Source of the DNA: Chitinophaga vietnamensis
GTDB lineage: Bacteria > Bacteroidota > Bacteroidia > Chitinophagales > Chitinophagaceae
Assembly: GCF_902167635.1 (NCBI RefSeq)
Contig: NZ_CABHMS010000008.1
Location: 186,001 to 250,000, forward strand
Direction of reading: 5' to 3'
DNA length: 64,000 nucleotides
Of this stretch, positions 9,524 through 18,988 are shown piece by piece. Both the position numbers and the translations under genes were made by a program. Below the pieces are notes generated by a model. The model saw only the letters and a program-made list of their open reading frames with translations, did not search any database and was not told the DNA's origin. The number at the start of each line of letters is the position of its first letter. The stretch's first letter is position 1.

Positions 9524-10447
9524 ATGTCGCTAACTGTCGTAGGCACCATGGCGTTTGACGAAATTGAAACGCCGTTCGGAAAATCAGGAAAAATCATCGG
9601 TGGCTCCGCTACCTTCATCGCCTGGGCTGCATCCAATTTTGTAAAGCCTATCAACCAGGTATCCGTAATAGGCGCCGACTTCCCACAGGCTGAACTGGAT
9701 GCCCTCACTGCCAAAGGCGTGGTGCTCGAAGGTGTACAGATCAAGAAAGATCAGAAGTCTTTCTATTGGTCCGGCAAATATCACATGGATATGAACACCC
9801 GCGATTCCCTGGTGACCGATCTGAACGTGCTGGCCGATTTCCAGCCGGTGATCCCCGACAGCTACCAGGGCAGCGAATTTCTTATCCTCGGCAACCTCAC
9901 GCCACAAGTGCAGATGAGCGTGCTCGACCAGCTGAAAACAAGGCCTAAGCTGATCGTCATGGACACCATGAACTTCTGGATGGAAGTAGCCCTGGAAGAC
10001 CTGCTGAAAGTGCTGAAAAGAGTGGATGTACTGATGGTAAATGACAGCGAAGCCCGTCAGCTTAGCGGCGAATACTCACTGGTAAAGGCTGCCCGCAAGA
10101 TCATGACCATGGGCCCGCGTTATCTCATCATCAAAAAAGGTGAACACGGTGCGCTCCTGTTCCATGAAAATCATGTATTCTTCGCTCCCGCTATGCCGCT
10201 GGATGATGTATATGATCCAACCGGCGCCGGCGATACCTTCGCTGGTGGTTTCATCGGTCACCTGGCTAAAACCAAAGACCTCTCCTTCGAGAACATGAAA
10301 ACCGCCATCATCGTAGGTTCTGCCATGGCATCTTTCTGTGTGGAGAAATTCGGTACCACCCGCCTCCGCGAAATAACGCCGGAAGAAATTACCGCCCGCC
10401 TGGAACAATTTGTTCAACTGGTGAACTTCGATATCGACCTCGTTTAA
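9524..10447 (+). CDS. PfkB-family carbohydrate/nucleoside kinase
   Basis: A cytosolic kinase of 307 residues in the ribokinase/PfkB superfamily. The C-terminal signature 'DPTGAGDTFAGGFIGHL' (about residues 231-247) contains the GAGD anion hole and catalytic Asp, and the N-terminus has a 'GGSATFIAWAAS' substrate-binding stretch. The substrate cannot be assigned; relatives phosphorylate sugars or nucleosides such as adenosine. A TACCTTTG box at 9468-9475 is a likely -7 element 49 bp before the ATG. A long palindrome follows the stop codon. Confidence 0.87.
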   Translation: MSLTVVGTMAFDEIETPFGKSGKIIGGSATFIAWAASNFVKPINQVSVIGADFPQAELDALTAKGVVLEGVQIKKDQKSFYWSGKYHMDMNTRDSLVTDLNVLADFQPVIPDSYQGSEFLILGNLTPQVQMSVLDQLKTRPKLIVMDTMNFWMEVALEDLLKVLKRVDVLMVNDSEARQLSGEYSLVKAARKIMTMGPRYLIIKKGEHGALLFHENHVFFAPAMPLDDVYDPTGAGDTFAGGFIGHLAKTKDLSFENMKTAIIVGSAMASFCVEKFGTTRLREITPEEITARLEQFVQLVNFDIDLV

Positions 10448-10457
10448 ATAATTAATA

Positions 10458-10525
10458 ATTACGAATTAAGAATTACGGCCCACCCGGTAGATCTACCAGG
10501 TGGGCCGTAATTCTTAATTCGTAAT
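10458..10525. terminator. Very long perfect hairpin between convergent genes
   Basis: Left arm 10458-10484 and right arm 10499-10525 are perfect 27-bp reverse complements. They are separated by one C-A mismatch (10485/10498) and a self-complementary 12-mer GGTAGATCTACC (10486-10497). It fills the 84-bp gap between the convergent kinase and nuclease genes and can serve as a bidirectional terminator. The outer arm is AT-rich (ATTACGAATT type), the inner part GC-rich. The length far exceeds what termination needs. Confidence 0.8.
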
Positions 10526-10531
10526 CCGTAA

Positions 10532-11323
10532 TTATTTAAAGATGCCGTTCAACACCGCTGCCAGCCTCAATCCGCCCTTCAGCAACTGTTTGTTCAGATC
10601 GTTGATAAATACATAATTGTAACGGTAGCTGAGTTTGGAATCCGGTTTCGTATAGCCGTAAACTTTATCCGCCAGCTCGTGTGATTCAAACATCCAGTCA
10701 GCGATTGTGCCCGCCTGGTAAGCCTTTACCTGCTCCGGAGAGGCAATGTCAATAGCTTTGGTGTACTCCGTATAGCTCAGCTGCTGGAAGTCGATCAGCT
10801 GCTCATCCCACACGTGGTGCAGGTTAGACGGCTGATTGAACCACTGCACACTGATCTTGTTGCCGCCCTGGTCTTCATCATGGCCTACGTGCAAAGGTTG
10901 ATGCATATCGCCCAGCATGTGCACGAGGAAAGACAAGGCAAACTGTTTTTGATCCTTAGGCAAGGAACGGTTTTTCAGTTCTTTGATCATAGCCTGTGTT
11001 TCCACGTATAGATTCTCGCCGGTAGCGGCTTTGAGCAGACTGTCAAATTCCGCGCGACTAACGCCTCCCGGAAAATCCAGGTAATGCCAGGTGTTGGTAT
11101 GATCGTACCGGTGCGTGGTGTCTGATTTGATGAAGTCAGGCCAGTTGGCGATCATGGCAAGGCTCTCGCGTCCGAGTATGGCGGTAACAGCCTGTCGTGC
11201 TTTAGGCGTGAGATGCTGCCAGGCAATCTCCGCTACCACACGGTGGCCGATAGGCCCCCAGGCAAAGCTGGCAAAAGGTAAGAGGAAGCCGAGCGCCAGG
11301 CCCAGCACAAATTTTTTCATCAT
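10532..11323 (-). CDS. S1/P1-type zinc-dependent nuclease, secreted
   Basis: A 263-residue protein with signal peptide MMKKFVLGLALG...ASFA. Cleavage would expose an N-terminal Trp (WGPIGHRVVAEIA), the residue whose backbone and side region help coordinate zinc in P1/S1 nucleases. Other ligand motifs are present: 'WPDFIKSD', 'HTNTWHYLDFPGG', 'HMLGDMHQPLH' and 'HHVWDEQLI'. The family cleaves single-stranded DNA/RNA and 3'-nucleotides with three zinc ions; the protein should be periplasmic or secreted. The start at 11323 is chosen for the signal peptide; the frame extends 16 codons further without one. Confidence 0.93.
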   Translation of the reverse strand: MMKKFVLGLALGFLLPFASFAWGPIGHRVVAEIAWQHLTPKARQAVTAILGRESLAMIANWPDFIKSDTTHRYDHTNTWHYLDFPGGVSRAEFDSLLKAATGENLYVETQAMIKELKNRSLPKDQKQFALSFLVHMLGDMHQPLHVGHDEDQGGNKISVQWFNQPSNLHHVWDEQLIDFQQLSYTEYTKAIDIASPEQVKAYQAGTIADWMFESHELADKVYGYTKPDSKLSYRYNYVFINDLNKQLLKGGLRLAAVLNGIFK

Positions 11324-11423
11324 AAGTATCCTTGATTGAAGCAACAAAAGTAAAGCATCTTTTTTTAACACTTTAGCTCACACTTCTTTAGTATTTTTAC
11401 ATACTGCTCAAAGAAATTTACAT

Positions 11424-13478
11424 ATGCCTTTCAAGATACATGCACCCTACGCTCCCGCTGGCGACCAGCCGGAAGCAATCAGACAATTGACCGAAGGATT
11501 AAAGGAAGGAGAACCCTATCAAACCCTGCTGGGCGTTACCGGCTCCGGTAAAACCTTTACCGTGGCCAATGTGATCCAGAATGTACAGCGCCCCACATTG
11601 GTGCTTACACATAACAAAACCCTTGTAGCCCAGCTCTATGGCGAGTTACGGCAGTTTTTCCCGGAAAATGCCGTGGAATATTTTGTGTCTTATTACGATT
11701 ATTATCAACCAGAGGCCTACATGCCCGTGAGTGATACCTATATCGAAAAAGATCTTGCCATCAACGAAGAGCTGGACAAACTGCGCCTGAAAGCCACGTC
11801 CAACCTGCTTTCCGGCCGGAGGGATATTATTGTGGTAGCCAGCGTGTCCTGCATTTATGGTATGGGTAACCCTACAGATTATGAAAATGGTATCATCCGT
11901 ATCCACCAGGGACAAACATTAAGCAGGAACACCCTCTTGCACGGGTTGGTGAATTCCTTGTACTCCCGCACCACTGGCGACTTTAGCCGCGGTAACTTCC
12001 GCGTACAGGGCGATACGGTAGATATCAACCTGCCCTACGTGGATTATGGCTACCGTATTACTTTTTTTGGAGATGAGATTGAAGAGATAGAAAGTTTTGA
12101 TGTACAGAACGGGAAACGCATAGGCAAGATGGACAATGCCGCCATCTTCCCCGCTAACCTGTACCTGGCGCCGAAAGACATGATGCAGCAGATCATCTAT
12201 GAAATACAGGACGAACTGCATGCACAGGTAGAATATTTCAAAGCAAACGGGAAACTCATCGAAGCGCAGCGCCTTTCCGAAAGGGTGAACTATGATGTAG
12301 AGATGATCCGGGAACTAGGCTACTGTAGCGGCATTGAGAACTATTCGCGTTTCCTCGACCGCCGTACGCCCGGCACAAGGCCGTTTACATTGCTGGATTA
12401 TTTCCCGAAAGATTACCTCTTGGTGATAGATGAAAGCCACGTGACCATCCCGCAGATTGGCGGTATGTATGGAGGCGACCGCTCCCGCAAACTGAACCTC
12501 GTGGAGTTTGGTTTCCGTCTGCCTTCCGCGCTGGATAACCGCCCGCTGAATTTTTACGAGTTCGAGAACCTGGTGAACCAGGCCATCTTTGTAAGCGCCA
12601 CCCCCGGCGATTACGAGCTCAAGAAAACAGAAGGTATCGTGGTGGAACAAGTGGTACGCCCTACCGGCCTGCTGGAGCCACCGATCGAAGTAAGGCCCAG
12701 CGTGAACCAGGTAGATGACTTGCTCGATGAAATCGATAAGCGCGTGCTGAAAGGCGACCGCGTACTGGTAACCACCCTCACTAAACGTATGGCCGAAGAA
12801 ATGGATAAATACCTGAAACGCATCAACGTGAAATCAAGGTACATCCACTCCGAGGTAGATACGCTCGAACGTATCGAAATTTTGCGCGACCTGCGGCTGG
12901 GCAACATCGATGTACTGGTAGGCGTGAACCTGTTGAGAGAAGGTCTTGATTTGCCGGAAGTATCACTGGTGGCCATTCTCGACGCAGATAAAGAAGGCTT
13001 CCTGCGCGACGAGCGCTCGCTTACGCAAACGGCTGGCCGTGCCGCCCGTAACGTAGACGGTTTGGTGATTTTCTATGCAGATCATATCACGGAAAGCATG
13101 CAGCGCACCATCGATGAAACGGACCGCCGCCGCGAGAAACAGATAGCTTATAATATTGAACATAATATCACGCCGCGTACGGTGCGTAAAAGCAAGGAAC
13201 AGATACTCGGTCAGACCTCTGTATTGGAGATCAAACATTTCGATGAATCATCGCCGCTGGCCGTACATGATGAAGTAACATTAGTGGCTGAAGATGCGAT
13301 GACCTTCGCAAAATCATCTGCTGCGGAGGTGAAAACTATCCCGCAAATGGAGAAAGCGATCGGTAAGGTGAAGAAAGATATGGAGAAGGCGGCCCGCGAT
13401 CTCGATTTTATGGAGGCGGCCCGTTTGCGCGACCAAATGTTTGCCCTGGAACGCGAATTACAGGAAATGAAACAATAG
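11424..13478 (+). CDS. uvrB: Excinuclease ABC subunit B
   Basis: UvrB of nucleotide excision repair, 684 residues, normal length. The Walker A motif 'GVTGSGKTFTVANV' is at about residue 40, the beta-hairpin/damage-binding 'YYDYYQPEAYMP' follows, helicase motifs are present ('DESHVTIPQIGGMY', 'LREGLDLPEVSLVAILDADKEGFLR'), and a C-terminal UVR motif for UvrA/UvrC contact sits at about 645-680 ('KAARDLDFMEAARLRDQM'). UvrB receives DNA damage from UvrA and positions UvrC. It is monocistronic with its own terminator. Confidence 0.98.
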   Translation: MPFKIHAPYAPAGDQPEAIRQLTEGLKEGEPYQTLLGVTGSGKTFTVANVIQNVQRPTLVLTHNKTLVAQLYGELRQFFPENAVEYFVSYYDYYQPEAYMPVSDTYIEKDLAINEELDKLRLKATSNLLSGRRDIIVVASVSCIYGMGNPTDYENGIIRIHQGQTLSRNTLLHGLVNSLYSRTTGDFSRGNFRVQGDTVDINLPYVDYGYRITFFGDEIEEIESFDVQNGKRIGKMDNAAIFPANLYLAPKDMMQQIIYEIQDELHAQVEYFKANGKLIEAQRLSERVNYDVEMIRELGYCSGIENYSRFLDRRTPGTRPFTLLDYFPKDYLLVIDESHVTIPQIGGMYGGDRSRKLNLVEFGFRLPSALDNRPLNFYEFENLVNQAIFVSATPGDYELKKTEGIVVEQVVRPTGLLEPPIEVRPSVNQVDDLLDEIDKRVLKGDRVLVTTLTKRMAEEMDKYLKRINVKSRYIHSEVDTLERIEILRDLRLGNIDVLVGVNLLREGLDLPEVSLVAILDADKEGFLRDERSLTQTAGRAARNVDGLVIFYADHITESMQRTIDETDRRREKQIAYNIEHNITPRTVRKSKEQILGQTSVLEIKHFDESSPLAVHDEVTLVAEDAMTFAKSSAAEVKTIPQMEKAIGKVKKDMEKAARDLDFMEAARLRDQMFALERELQEMKQ

Positions 13479-13482
13479 CCGC

Positions 13483-13530
13483 AACCATTATCACATATGT
13501 AATTATCTACGATGTGATAATGGTTTTTCT
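13483..13530 (+). terminator. Rho-independent terminator of uvrB
   Basis: A perfect 14-bp stem AACCATTATCACAT / ATGTGATAATGGTT (13483-13496 and 13512-13525) with a 15-nt loop is followed by TTTCTTTTTC, five bases after the stop codon. Confidence 0.85.
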
Positions 13531-13821
13531 TTTTCACTTCAGGAAAAATTTCATTCGTAAGTTTCTTATTATGAATTATTTAATGTGAATTTCTTTCCGG
13601 TACTGTATCATACTGTTATGTCTTTTTTAAATTTTGTCAAGACGGAATTTATATCTCATTAAAATATTGATAATTAATGGTTTATATCGTTTTGTGCCAC
13701 ATGGCAAAGCTCTCATCCATCTGAAAATAATTATTTATATTATTATTTTATATAATACAATTGATTTAATCCCAAATATTCTCCCACTAATTCAAAAATT
13801 TCTATTTTTCATGGCTTCTAT

Positions 13822-13851
13822 TTGACGTTTTGAATTTCATATCTACTTTTA
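13822..13851 (+). promoter_or_regulatory. Predicted promoter of the ammonium transporter gene
   Basis: TTG at 13822-13824, a 19-nt spacer and TACTTTTA at 13844-13851 (7 of 8 to TAnnTTTG) lie 26 bp before the ATG. The remaining intergenic DNA (13531-13821) is very AT-rich and has no convincing gene; I see no NtrC-type or sigma-54 element. Confidence 0.5.
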
Positions 13852-13877
13852 TTTAAGAAATTTAAAAATCGAATGCT

Positions 13878-15266
13878 ATGAAGAAAAACTCATTTCAAGA
13901 CTATCTACCGTTTATTTTTCTGACGGTAATTGCCATCATAGGAATTTTTATTCCAACGATCCCCAGTTTTTCGGATACCAGCAAATACAATTATGGTGAC
14001 ATTGCCTGGATATTGGTAGCGTCTTCCCTTGTATTTCTGATGACACCCGGCCTTTCATTTTTCTATGGCGGTATGGTGAACCGGAAAAATGTGATCTCTA
14101 CCATGATGCAGAGCTTTATTGCCACCGGCATGATCAGTGTGATATGGGTGGTAGTTGGTTTTAGTCTGGCATTCGGTAAATCCTATCATGGTATCATTGG
14201 CGATCCCTCCACTTTCTTCATGTTCAGAAATGTGGGCTCAGGAGCTCCGTGGAGCCTGGCCCCCACTATTCCGCTGTTGTTGTTTGCGCTCTTCCAGATG
14301 AAGTTTGCGATCATCACGCCGGCGCTGGTAGTGGGCGCGGTAGCCGAGAGGATCCGTTTCACTTCTTATGTATTATTCATGGTGTTATTCAGTTTGCTGG
14401 TGTATGCGCCAATCGCGCACTGGACCTGGCATCCTGATGGCATCCTTTTTAAATTAGGCGTGCTTGACTTTGCAGGTGGTACCGTAGTACATATTTCTGC
14501 TGGTTGCGCGGCGCTGGCCGGTGCGCTGGTATTGAAGCGCAGAAAAGATCATATTGAGAAGAAAGAACTGCAACCCGCCAATATTCCTTTCGTATTGTTA
14601 GGTACAGGTCTGCTATGGTTTGGCTGGTTCGGCTTTAACGCCGGTTCTGCACTGGGCGCCAATATGCTGGCGGCTACCGCTTTCGCTACTACTAACACCG
14701 CTACTGCTGCCGCAGGTTTATCATGGGTGTTCTTTGATGTAGTACGCGGCCGCAAACCCTCGGCGCTGGGCTTCTGCATCGGGGCAGTAGTAGGGCTGGT
14801 AGCGATCACGCCGGCGGCGGGTTATGTAGCTATTCCGCAGAGTATCTTCATCGGTTTCGTTGCAGCGATCGTATCCAATATGATGGTACACTGGAAATCC
14901 AAAACCAGCATTGATGATACGCTGGATGTATTCCCTTGCCACGGTATCGGCGGTATGGTGGGTATGCTGTTTACCGGCATCTTTGCTACCAAAGCCATCA
15001 ACGCAGGCGGCAGCGATGGCTGGTTTTACGGCAACTTCGAACTGTTCAAAAACCAGGTGCTGGGCCTCTTGCTGGTAGTGGCTTACAGCTTCACGGTATC
15101 TTATGGTATCTTCAAGCTGATCAACCTCATTCACCCCCTGCGCGTAACAGAAGATGAAGAAGCGCTCGGACTGGATGTTACACAGCACAACGAACATTAT
15201 CATCCGGCTATGATGTCTGTAAACGGCCATGGTACGCTCAATGAAGAAGAGCTGGTTCATTCATGA
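13878..15266 (+). CDS. amt: Ammonium transporter (Amt family)
   Basis: An inner-membrane channel/transporter for ammonium, 462 residues with eleven or twelve membrane spans. Family signatures include 'WILVASSLVFLMTPGLSFFYGGMV', spanning positions 13998-14078, 'FAGGTVVHISAGCAALAGA' and 'GTGLLWFGWFGFNAGS'. The conserved pore His pair is likely in the 'VVHIS' and 'FPCHGIGGMVGMLFTG' segments. No PII (glnK) gene is adjacent; instead a beta-barrel porin gene follows, a common Bacteroidota arrangement that suggests coupled outer- and inner-membrane nitrogen uptake. Confidence 0.96.
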   Translation: MKKNSFQDYLPFIFLTVIAIIGIFIPTIPSFSDTSKYNYGDIAWILVASSLVFLMTPGLSFFYGGMVNRKNVISTMMQSFIATGMISVIWVVVGFSLAFGKSYHGIIGDPSTFFMFRNVGSGAPWSLAPTIPLLLFALFQMKFAIITPALVVGAVAERIRFTSYVLFMVLFSLLVYAPIAHWTWHPDGILFKLGVLDFAGGTVVHISAGCAALAGALVLKRRKDHIEKKELQPANIPFVLLGTGLLWFGWFGFNAGSALGANMLAATAFATTNTATAAAGLSWVFFDVVRGRKPSALGFCIGAVVGLVAITPAAGYVAIPQSIFIGFVAAIVSNMMVHWKSKTSIDDTLDVFPCHGIGGMVGMLFTGIFATKAINAGGSDGWFYGNFELFKNQVLGLLLVVAYSFTVSYGIFKLINLIHPLRVTEDEEALGLDVTQHNEHYHPAMMSVNGHGTLNEEELVHS

Positions 15267-15368
15267 ACGGTTCCCCGCATACGCATAGCAAGCGATATTC
15301 AGTTCTTTGATCACGATCTATATCAACTATATTAAACGTACGTGTAGCCATGTACGTTAGAATGACCT

Positions 15369-15424
15369 GGAATGGATAACTGGTGAGTGAAACTGCCCAT
15401 GTGATATCACTGGTTATCCATTCC
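15369..15424 (+). terminator. Hairpin in the amt-porin gap
   Basis: Arms 15369-15386 (GGAATGGATAACTGGTGA) and 15407-15424 (TCACTGGTTATCCATTCC) pair over 18 positions with a two-base internal mismatch. The following bases (TTCTATTG) are only weakly T-rich, so this may be an attenuating or processing structure. Upstream at 15334-15357 is a smaller palindrome (AACGTAC / GTACGTT), and a direct repeat CCGGCACGC occurs twice near 15437-15462. No gene is seen in this 284-bp gap. Confidence 0.5.
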
Positions 15425-15550
15425 TTCTATTGAAGAACCGGCACGCGAAACCGGCACGCTTTGTACTGTACACCACGTAACATTCTCTCCCAAAACGAGC
15501 GCAGAAAAGGCAGCATTTCAATTACCATTTTATCAACCAAACTCACGTAA

Positions 15551-16636
15551 ATGAAACGAATGCTCATGACCTTATTTGCGGCAGGCAATGTAACGCTTGC
15601 CTGGTCCCAATCTACAGACACGATACCCGCCCCGGCCCTCAAACTTTCAGGATCTGCCGATGTGTATTACAAGTATAATCTCAACGGTAATGCCACCGAT
15701 AATAAAACGAGCTTTACCAACTCCCATAACTCTTTCGAGCTGGGCATGGTATCGCTCAAGGTGGAACATGGGTTCAAGAAAGGGAGCATAGTGGCCGACC
15801 TTGGCTTTGGCCGCCGCGCGGCCGAATTTTCCTACAACGACGGGCCCGCGCAAAATAACAGCATGACCATGGCCATCAAACAACTGTATGTGTCTTATCA
15901 GCTTACAGAGAAAGTTAAGTTGAGTTTGGGCAGCTATGCCACGCACATCGGTTATGAATTGGTAGATGCTTACCTGAACAGGAATTACAGCATGAGCTAT
16001 CTATTTAGTTATGGTCCTTTCTTCAATACCGGTGTCAAGGCAGATATTGCATTGAGCCCGTCGCTAAGCGCTATGGTAGGCGTTTTTAACCCTACCGACC
16101 TGAAATCAGTTACCCAAAACAATCATAAATATATCGGTGCACAATTAGGCTTTGCGCCGCAAGGCACGCCGCTTAAATTGTACCTGAACTATTTGGAAGG
16201 GAAAGATACCAGCAGTATACAAAACCACCAGGTGGACGTGGTAGTAACTTACCAGGTGAATACTGCGCTGGGATTGGGTTACAACGGCAGCTACAGTACT
16301 TACACGAATACGCAGCCGAAAAGCGAAGTACGTAAAAATGCCAGCTGGTGGGGCTCTGCGCTGTATGTGAATTATGATATTAACAACAGGATAGGCCTTA
16401 CGCTGCGCGGTGAATATTTTAATGATAAAGATGGCCTGAAAGTATTTACCACGCCGGCTTACCCGGGAGGCGAAGTGGTGGAAGGCACGCTGTCGCTCAA
16501 TTACAAGGCAGGAAACCTCACCATCATACCGGAGTTCAGGTTGGATAAGGCATCCAAAGATATCTTCAATAAATCCGATGGCAAACCGGGTAATGTTACT
16601 TCCAGTGTACTGTTAGCGGCGGTATATCATTTCTGA
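15551..16636 (+). CDS. Outer-membrane beta-barrel porin (BBP2-like)
   Basis: A 361-residue protein with signal peptide (MKRMLMTLF...AWSQ), repeated aromatic-ended amphipathic strands and a terminal Phe (VYHF), as expected for an outer-membrane barrel folded by BamA. 'SADVYYKYNLN' and 'SFELGMVSLKVEHG' are typical of putative beta-barrel porin-2 proteins. It lies 284 bp after amt and may allow small nitrogenous solutes to cross the outer membrane; that role is inferred from context. A hairpin in the gap may uncouple its expression from amt. Confidence 0.82.
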   Translation: MKRMLMTLFAAGNVTLAWSQSTDTIPAPALKLSGSADVYYKYNLNGNATDNKTSFTNSHNSFELGMVSLKVEHGFKKGSIVADLGFGRRAAEFSYNDGPAQNNSMTMAIKQLYVSYQLTEKVKLSLGSYATHIGYELVDAYLNRNYSMSYLFSYGPFFNTGVKADIALSPSLSAMVGVFNPTDLKSVTQNNHKYIGAQLGFAPQGTPLKLYLNYLEGKDTSSIQNHQVDVVVTYQVNTALGLGYNGSYSTYTNTQPKSEVRKNASWWGSALYVNYDINNRIGLTLRGEYFNDKDGLKVFTTPAYPGGEVVEGTLSLNYKAGNLTIIPEFRLDKASKDIFNKSDGKPGNVTSSVLLAAVYHF

Positions 16637-16689
16637 TCTGTCTGGTTTTTATCTTCTTTTATAATGATTATCTTGGTGTAAAAAAAGTG

Positions 16690-17349
16690 ATGTTACAATC
16701 TTCCACGTTAAAATTCCTGAAATCGCTGAAACAACACAATAACAAGCCCTGGTTTGATGAGCACCGCGATGACTATATGCTGGCCAAGTCTGATTTTGAG
16801 ACGATGGTGCAGCAATTGATCGATGGCTTGCAGAAGCAAGACCCTTCGATGATGGGTTTGCAGGTAAAAGATTGTGTTTTTCGTATATACAAAGACGTTA
16901 GATTTTCAAAAGACAAGACACCGTACAAAGTGAATATGGCTGCCTCTTTTCAGGCAGGAGGTAAAAAGTCGACACTGGCCGGATACTATTTTCACCTGGA
17001 GCCGGGAGGCAACAGTATGGCGGGGGGAGGCCTTTGGATGCCGCCTGCGCCTGAACTGAAAAAAGTAAGGCAGGAGATCGATTATAATTTCGGTGAATTT
17101 GAAAGCATTATTTCCAATAAGGAATTCATCCGGCATTTCGGGAAGATAGAGGGCGAGTCGTTAAAAACGGCGCCACAAGGCTACCAGCCTGATAATCCGG
17201 CGATCGCTTATTTGAAATTGAAAAGCCTGGTAGTATCTCGCCCGGTAACGGATGAAGCTACTGTACAACCAGCATTGGTGAAAGATATATTAAAAACCTT
17301 CTCCATTATGCAGCCGTTCCTGCAGTTCATAAACCGGGCAATGGATTGA
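16690..17349 (+). CDS. DUF2461 domain-containing protein
   Basis: A 219-residue cytosolic protein. It matches the DUF2461/TIGR02453 family: 'STLKFLKSLKQHNNKPWFDEHR' at the start (positions 16702-16767), 'VFRIYKDVRFSKDKTPYK' and 'GYYFHLEPGG' in the middle. The function of the family is not established. The ATG at 16690 is preferred to the GTG immediately before it. It follows the porin by 53 bp and ends at a large hairpin shared with a gene on the other strand. Confidence 0.88.
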   Translation: MLQSSTLKFLKSLKQHNNKPWFDEHRDDYMLAKSDFETMVQQLIDGLQKQDPSMMGLQVKDCVFRIYKDVRFSKDKTPYKVNMAASFQAGGKKSTLAGYYFHLEPGGNSMAGGGLWMPPAPELKKVRQEIDYNFGEFESIISNKEFIRHFGKIEGESLKTAPQGYQPDNPAIAYLKLKSLVVSRPVTDEATVQPALVKDILKTFSIMQPFLQFINRAMD

Positions 17350-17359
17350 GCCATAGCCC

Positions 17360-17425
17360 GGTTTATTAGTTATATGAGGGTCAGAAATCTTGTTCTCCGG
17401 CGCCCTCATTACTAACTAATAAACC
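17360..17425. terminator. Bidirectional hairpin between convergent genes
   Basis: Arms starting GGTTTATTAGTTA (from 17360) and ending TAACTAATAAACC (to 17425) pair almost fully, with TGAGGG / CCCTCA forming the inner stem after a small bulge. It lies between the convergent DUF2461 gene and the small gene on the minus strand. Confidence 0.65.
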
Positions 17426-17431
17426 AGCAAA

Positions 17432-17683
17432 TCAGTTCTTGTGAATCAGAAATTCAAACGGACGCGCTTTGCGGTTTTTCAACAGGTTTTCCTTGTCGGT
17501 ACGCGCGTGCGCGAATTTCTGGTTGTAAACATTGGCCACTTCGATCGTTGGAATAATCCCGTCCAGTGTATCCTGCTGATCAACGATGTTCATGATCCTG
17601 GATACCTGTGAAGAAAAGTTTGAACTCCATTCTTCAGTAAACTTGTGCATCAACAAAAGCTCTCGATTGGTGTTGGTTTTCAT
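17432..17683 (-). CDS. Small hypothetical protein
   Basis: An 83-residue, probably soluble protein that I do not recognise. It has no signal peptide or membrane segment, is rich in polar and charged residues, and looks helical in the N-terminal half ('EEWSSNFSSQVSRIMNIV'). Support for being real: good codon use, the downstream hairpin at 17360-17425, and no better ORF on either strand. It is flanked by a convergent gene on one side and by the asd terminator on the other, so it is likely transcribed alone. Confidence 0.55.
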   Translation of the reverse strand: MKTNTNRELLLMHKFTEEWSSNFSSQVSRIMNIVDQQDTLDGIIPTIEVANVYNQKFAHARTDKENLLKNRKARPFEFLIHKN

Positions 17684-17880
17684 AGGACTTAAAGGGTGTT
17701 TTTCAAATTAGACAATAGTGAAAAATGCATCTCTCTCGCTTCGAATCGGACATCTCTGTTTGTTAAGTTAGTTGGCATAGGATTATTACTACCAAAATTG
17801 AATTTTATCCTCCACAAATCAATACTACTTCCGTGTAATTTTTACATGTTGCATGTTATGCTTTTATGAAAAATATAAAA

Positions 17881-17908
17881 AAAAGCAAGCGGTAATACGC
17901 TTGCTTTT
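17881..17908 (-). terminator. Rho-independent terminator of asd
   Basis: A perfect 11-bp stem AAAAGCAAGCG / CGCTTGCTTTT with a 6-nt loop. On the minus strand it is followed by a long T-rich tract, 90 bp after the asd stop codon. Confidence 0.82.
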
Positions 17909-17998
17909 AATGAGTTATAAATATATTTTCGTATAGTCATCTCCGGTACTGCATTCCCGGGTCATTCCTGCCTGAAATTACATAGCACAACAGTATGA

Positions 17999-18988
17999 TT
18001 ACAGCCAGTTTTTAGCGGTCAGATATTCTGCGATTTGTACGGCATTGGTAGCGGCGCCTTTACGCAGGTTATCTGCTACGATCCACATATTCACTGTTTT
18101 AGGTTGTGTTTCATCGCGGCGGATACGGCCTACAAATACTTCGTCTTTATCGTGGGCATCTTTCGGCATGGGGTATTGCTGTTTAGACGGATCGTCTACA
18201 ACTATTACTCCTGGCGTTTTTTCGAGGATGGTGCGCACATCTTTCAATTCGTACTCCTTATCAAATTCAATGTTCACAGATTCGCTATGGCCGCCCATTA
18301 CCGGAATACGTACAGTCGTTGCCGTTACCAGTATGCTATCATCTCCCATAATTTTCTTCGTCTCGTTCACCATCTTCATCTCTTCTTTCGTATAGCCGTT
18401 ATCGAGAAATACGTCGATCTGTGGGATCACGTTAAGATCGATGGGATAAGCATAAGCCATTTCACCCTGGATGCCTTGTCTTTCATTCATCAGTTGTGTA
18501 ACGGCTTTTACGCCGGTACCGGTTACTGACTGATAAGTAGATACCACTACTCTTTTGATGCGATATTGTTCGTGCAGTGGTTTCAGTACCAGCACCATCT
18601 GGATGGTAGAACAGTTGGGATTGGCGATGATCTTGTCTTCCGGCGTGAGTGCGTCGCCATTTACTTCGGGCACCACCAGTTTTTTGGAAGGGTCCATTCT
18701 CCAGGCGCTGGAATTGTCGATCACGGTGATACCGGCAGCGGCGAATTTAGGCGCCCACTCGAGGGAGGTGCTGCCGCCTGCGGAAAAGATCGCCACGTTA
18801 GGCTTCATGGAAATTGCCGTATCTGCGTTCACCACCTTATAGCCCTTGCCCTTAAATGTTACTTCCTTACCTACGGACTTCTCAGAAGCCACGGGAATCA
18901 ATTCTGTAACCGGGAAATTCCTTTCCTCCAGTACCTGTAACATTTTTGAGCCTACCAGCCCGGTAGCTCCTACTACGGCAACTTTCAT
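17999..18988 (-). CDS. asd: Aspartate-semialdehyde dehydrogenase
   Basis: A 329-residue NADP-dependent enzyme converting aspartyl-4-phosphate to aspartate semialdehyde, on the route to lysine/diaminopimelate, threonine and methionine. The Rossmann start 'KVAVVGATGLVGSKML' binds NADP, and 'NPNCSTIQM' contains the catalytic Cys. 'GGHSESVNIEF' near residue 240 holds the active-site His. Length and motifs are normal. A TAATTTTG box on the minus strand (19019-19026) lies 31 bp upstream and is a plausible -7 element. Confidence 0.97.
   Translation of the reverse strand: MKVAVVGATGLVGSKMLQVLEERNFPVTELIPVASEKSVGKEVTFKGKGYKVVNADTAISMKPNVAIFSAGGSTSLEWAPKFAAAGITVIDNSSAWRMDPSKKLVVPEVNGDALTPEDKIIANPNCSTIQMVLVLKPLHEQYRIKRVVVSTYQSVTGTGVKAVTQLMNERQGIQGEMAYAYPIDLNVIPQIDVFLDNGYTKEEMKMVNETKKIMGDDSILVTATTVRIPVMGGHSESVNIEFDKEYELKDVRTILEKTPGVIVVDDPSKQQYPMPKDAHDKDEVFVGRIRRDETQPKTVNMWIVADNLRKGAATNAVQIAEYLTAKNWL

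Noticed and set aside
13634-13825. A 63-codon ORF in the uvrB-amt gap
   Set aside because: It consists of AT-rich low-complexity Ile/Leu/Tyr codons, with no start context, and it runs through the amt promoter region.
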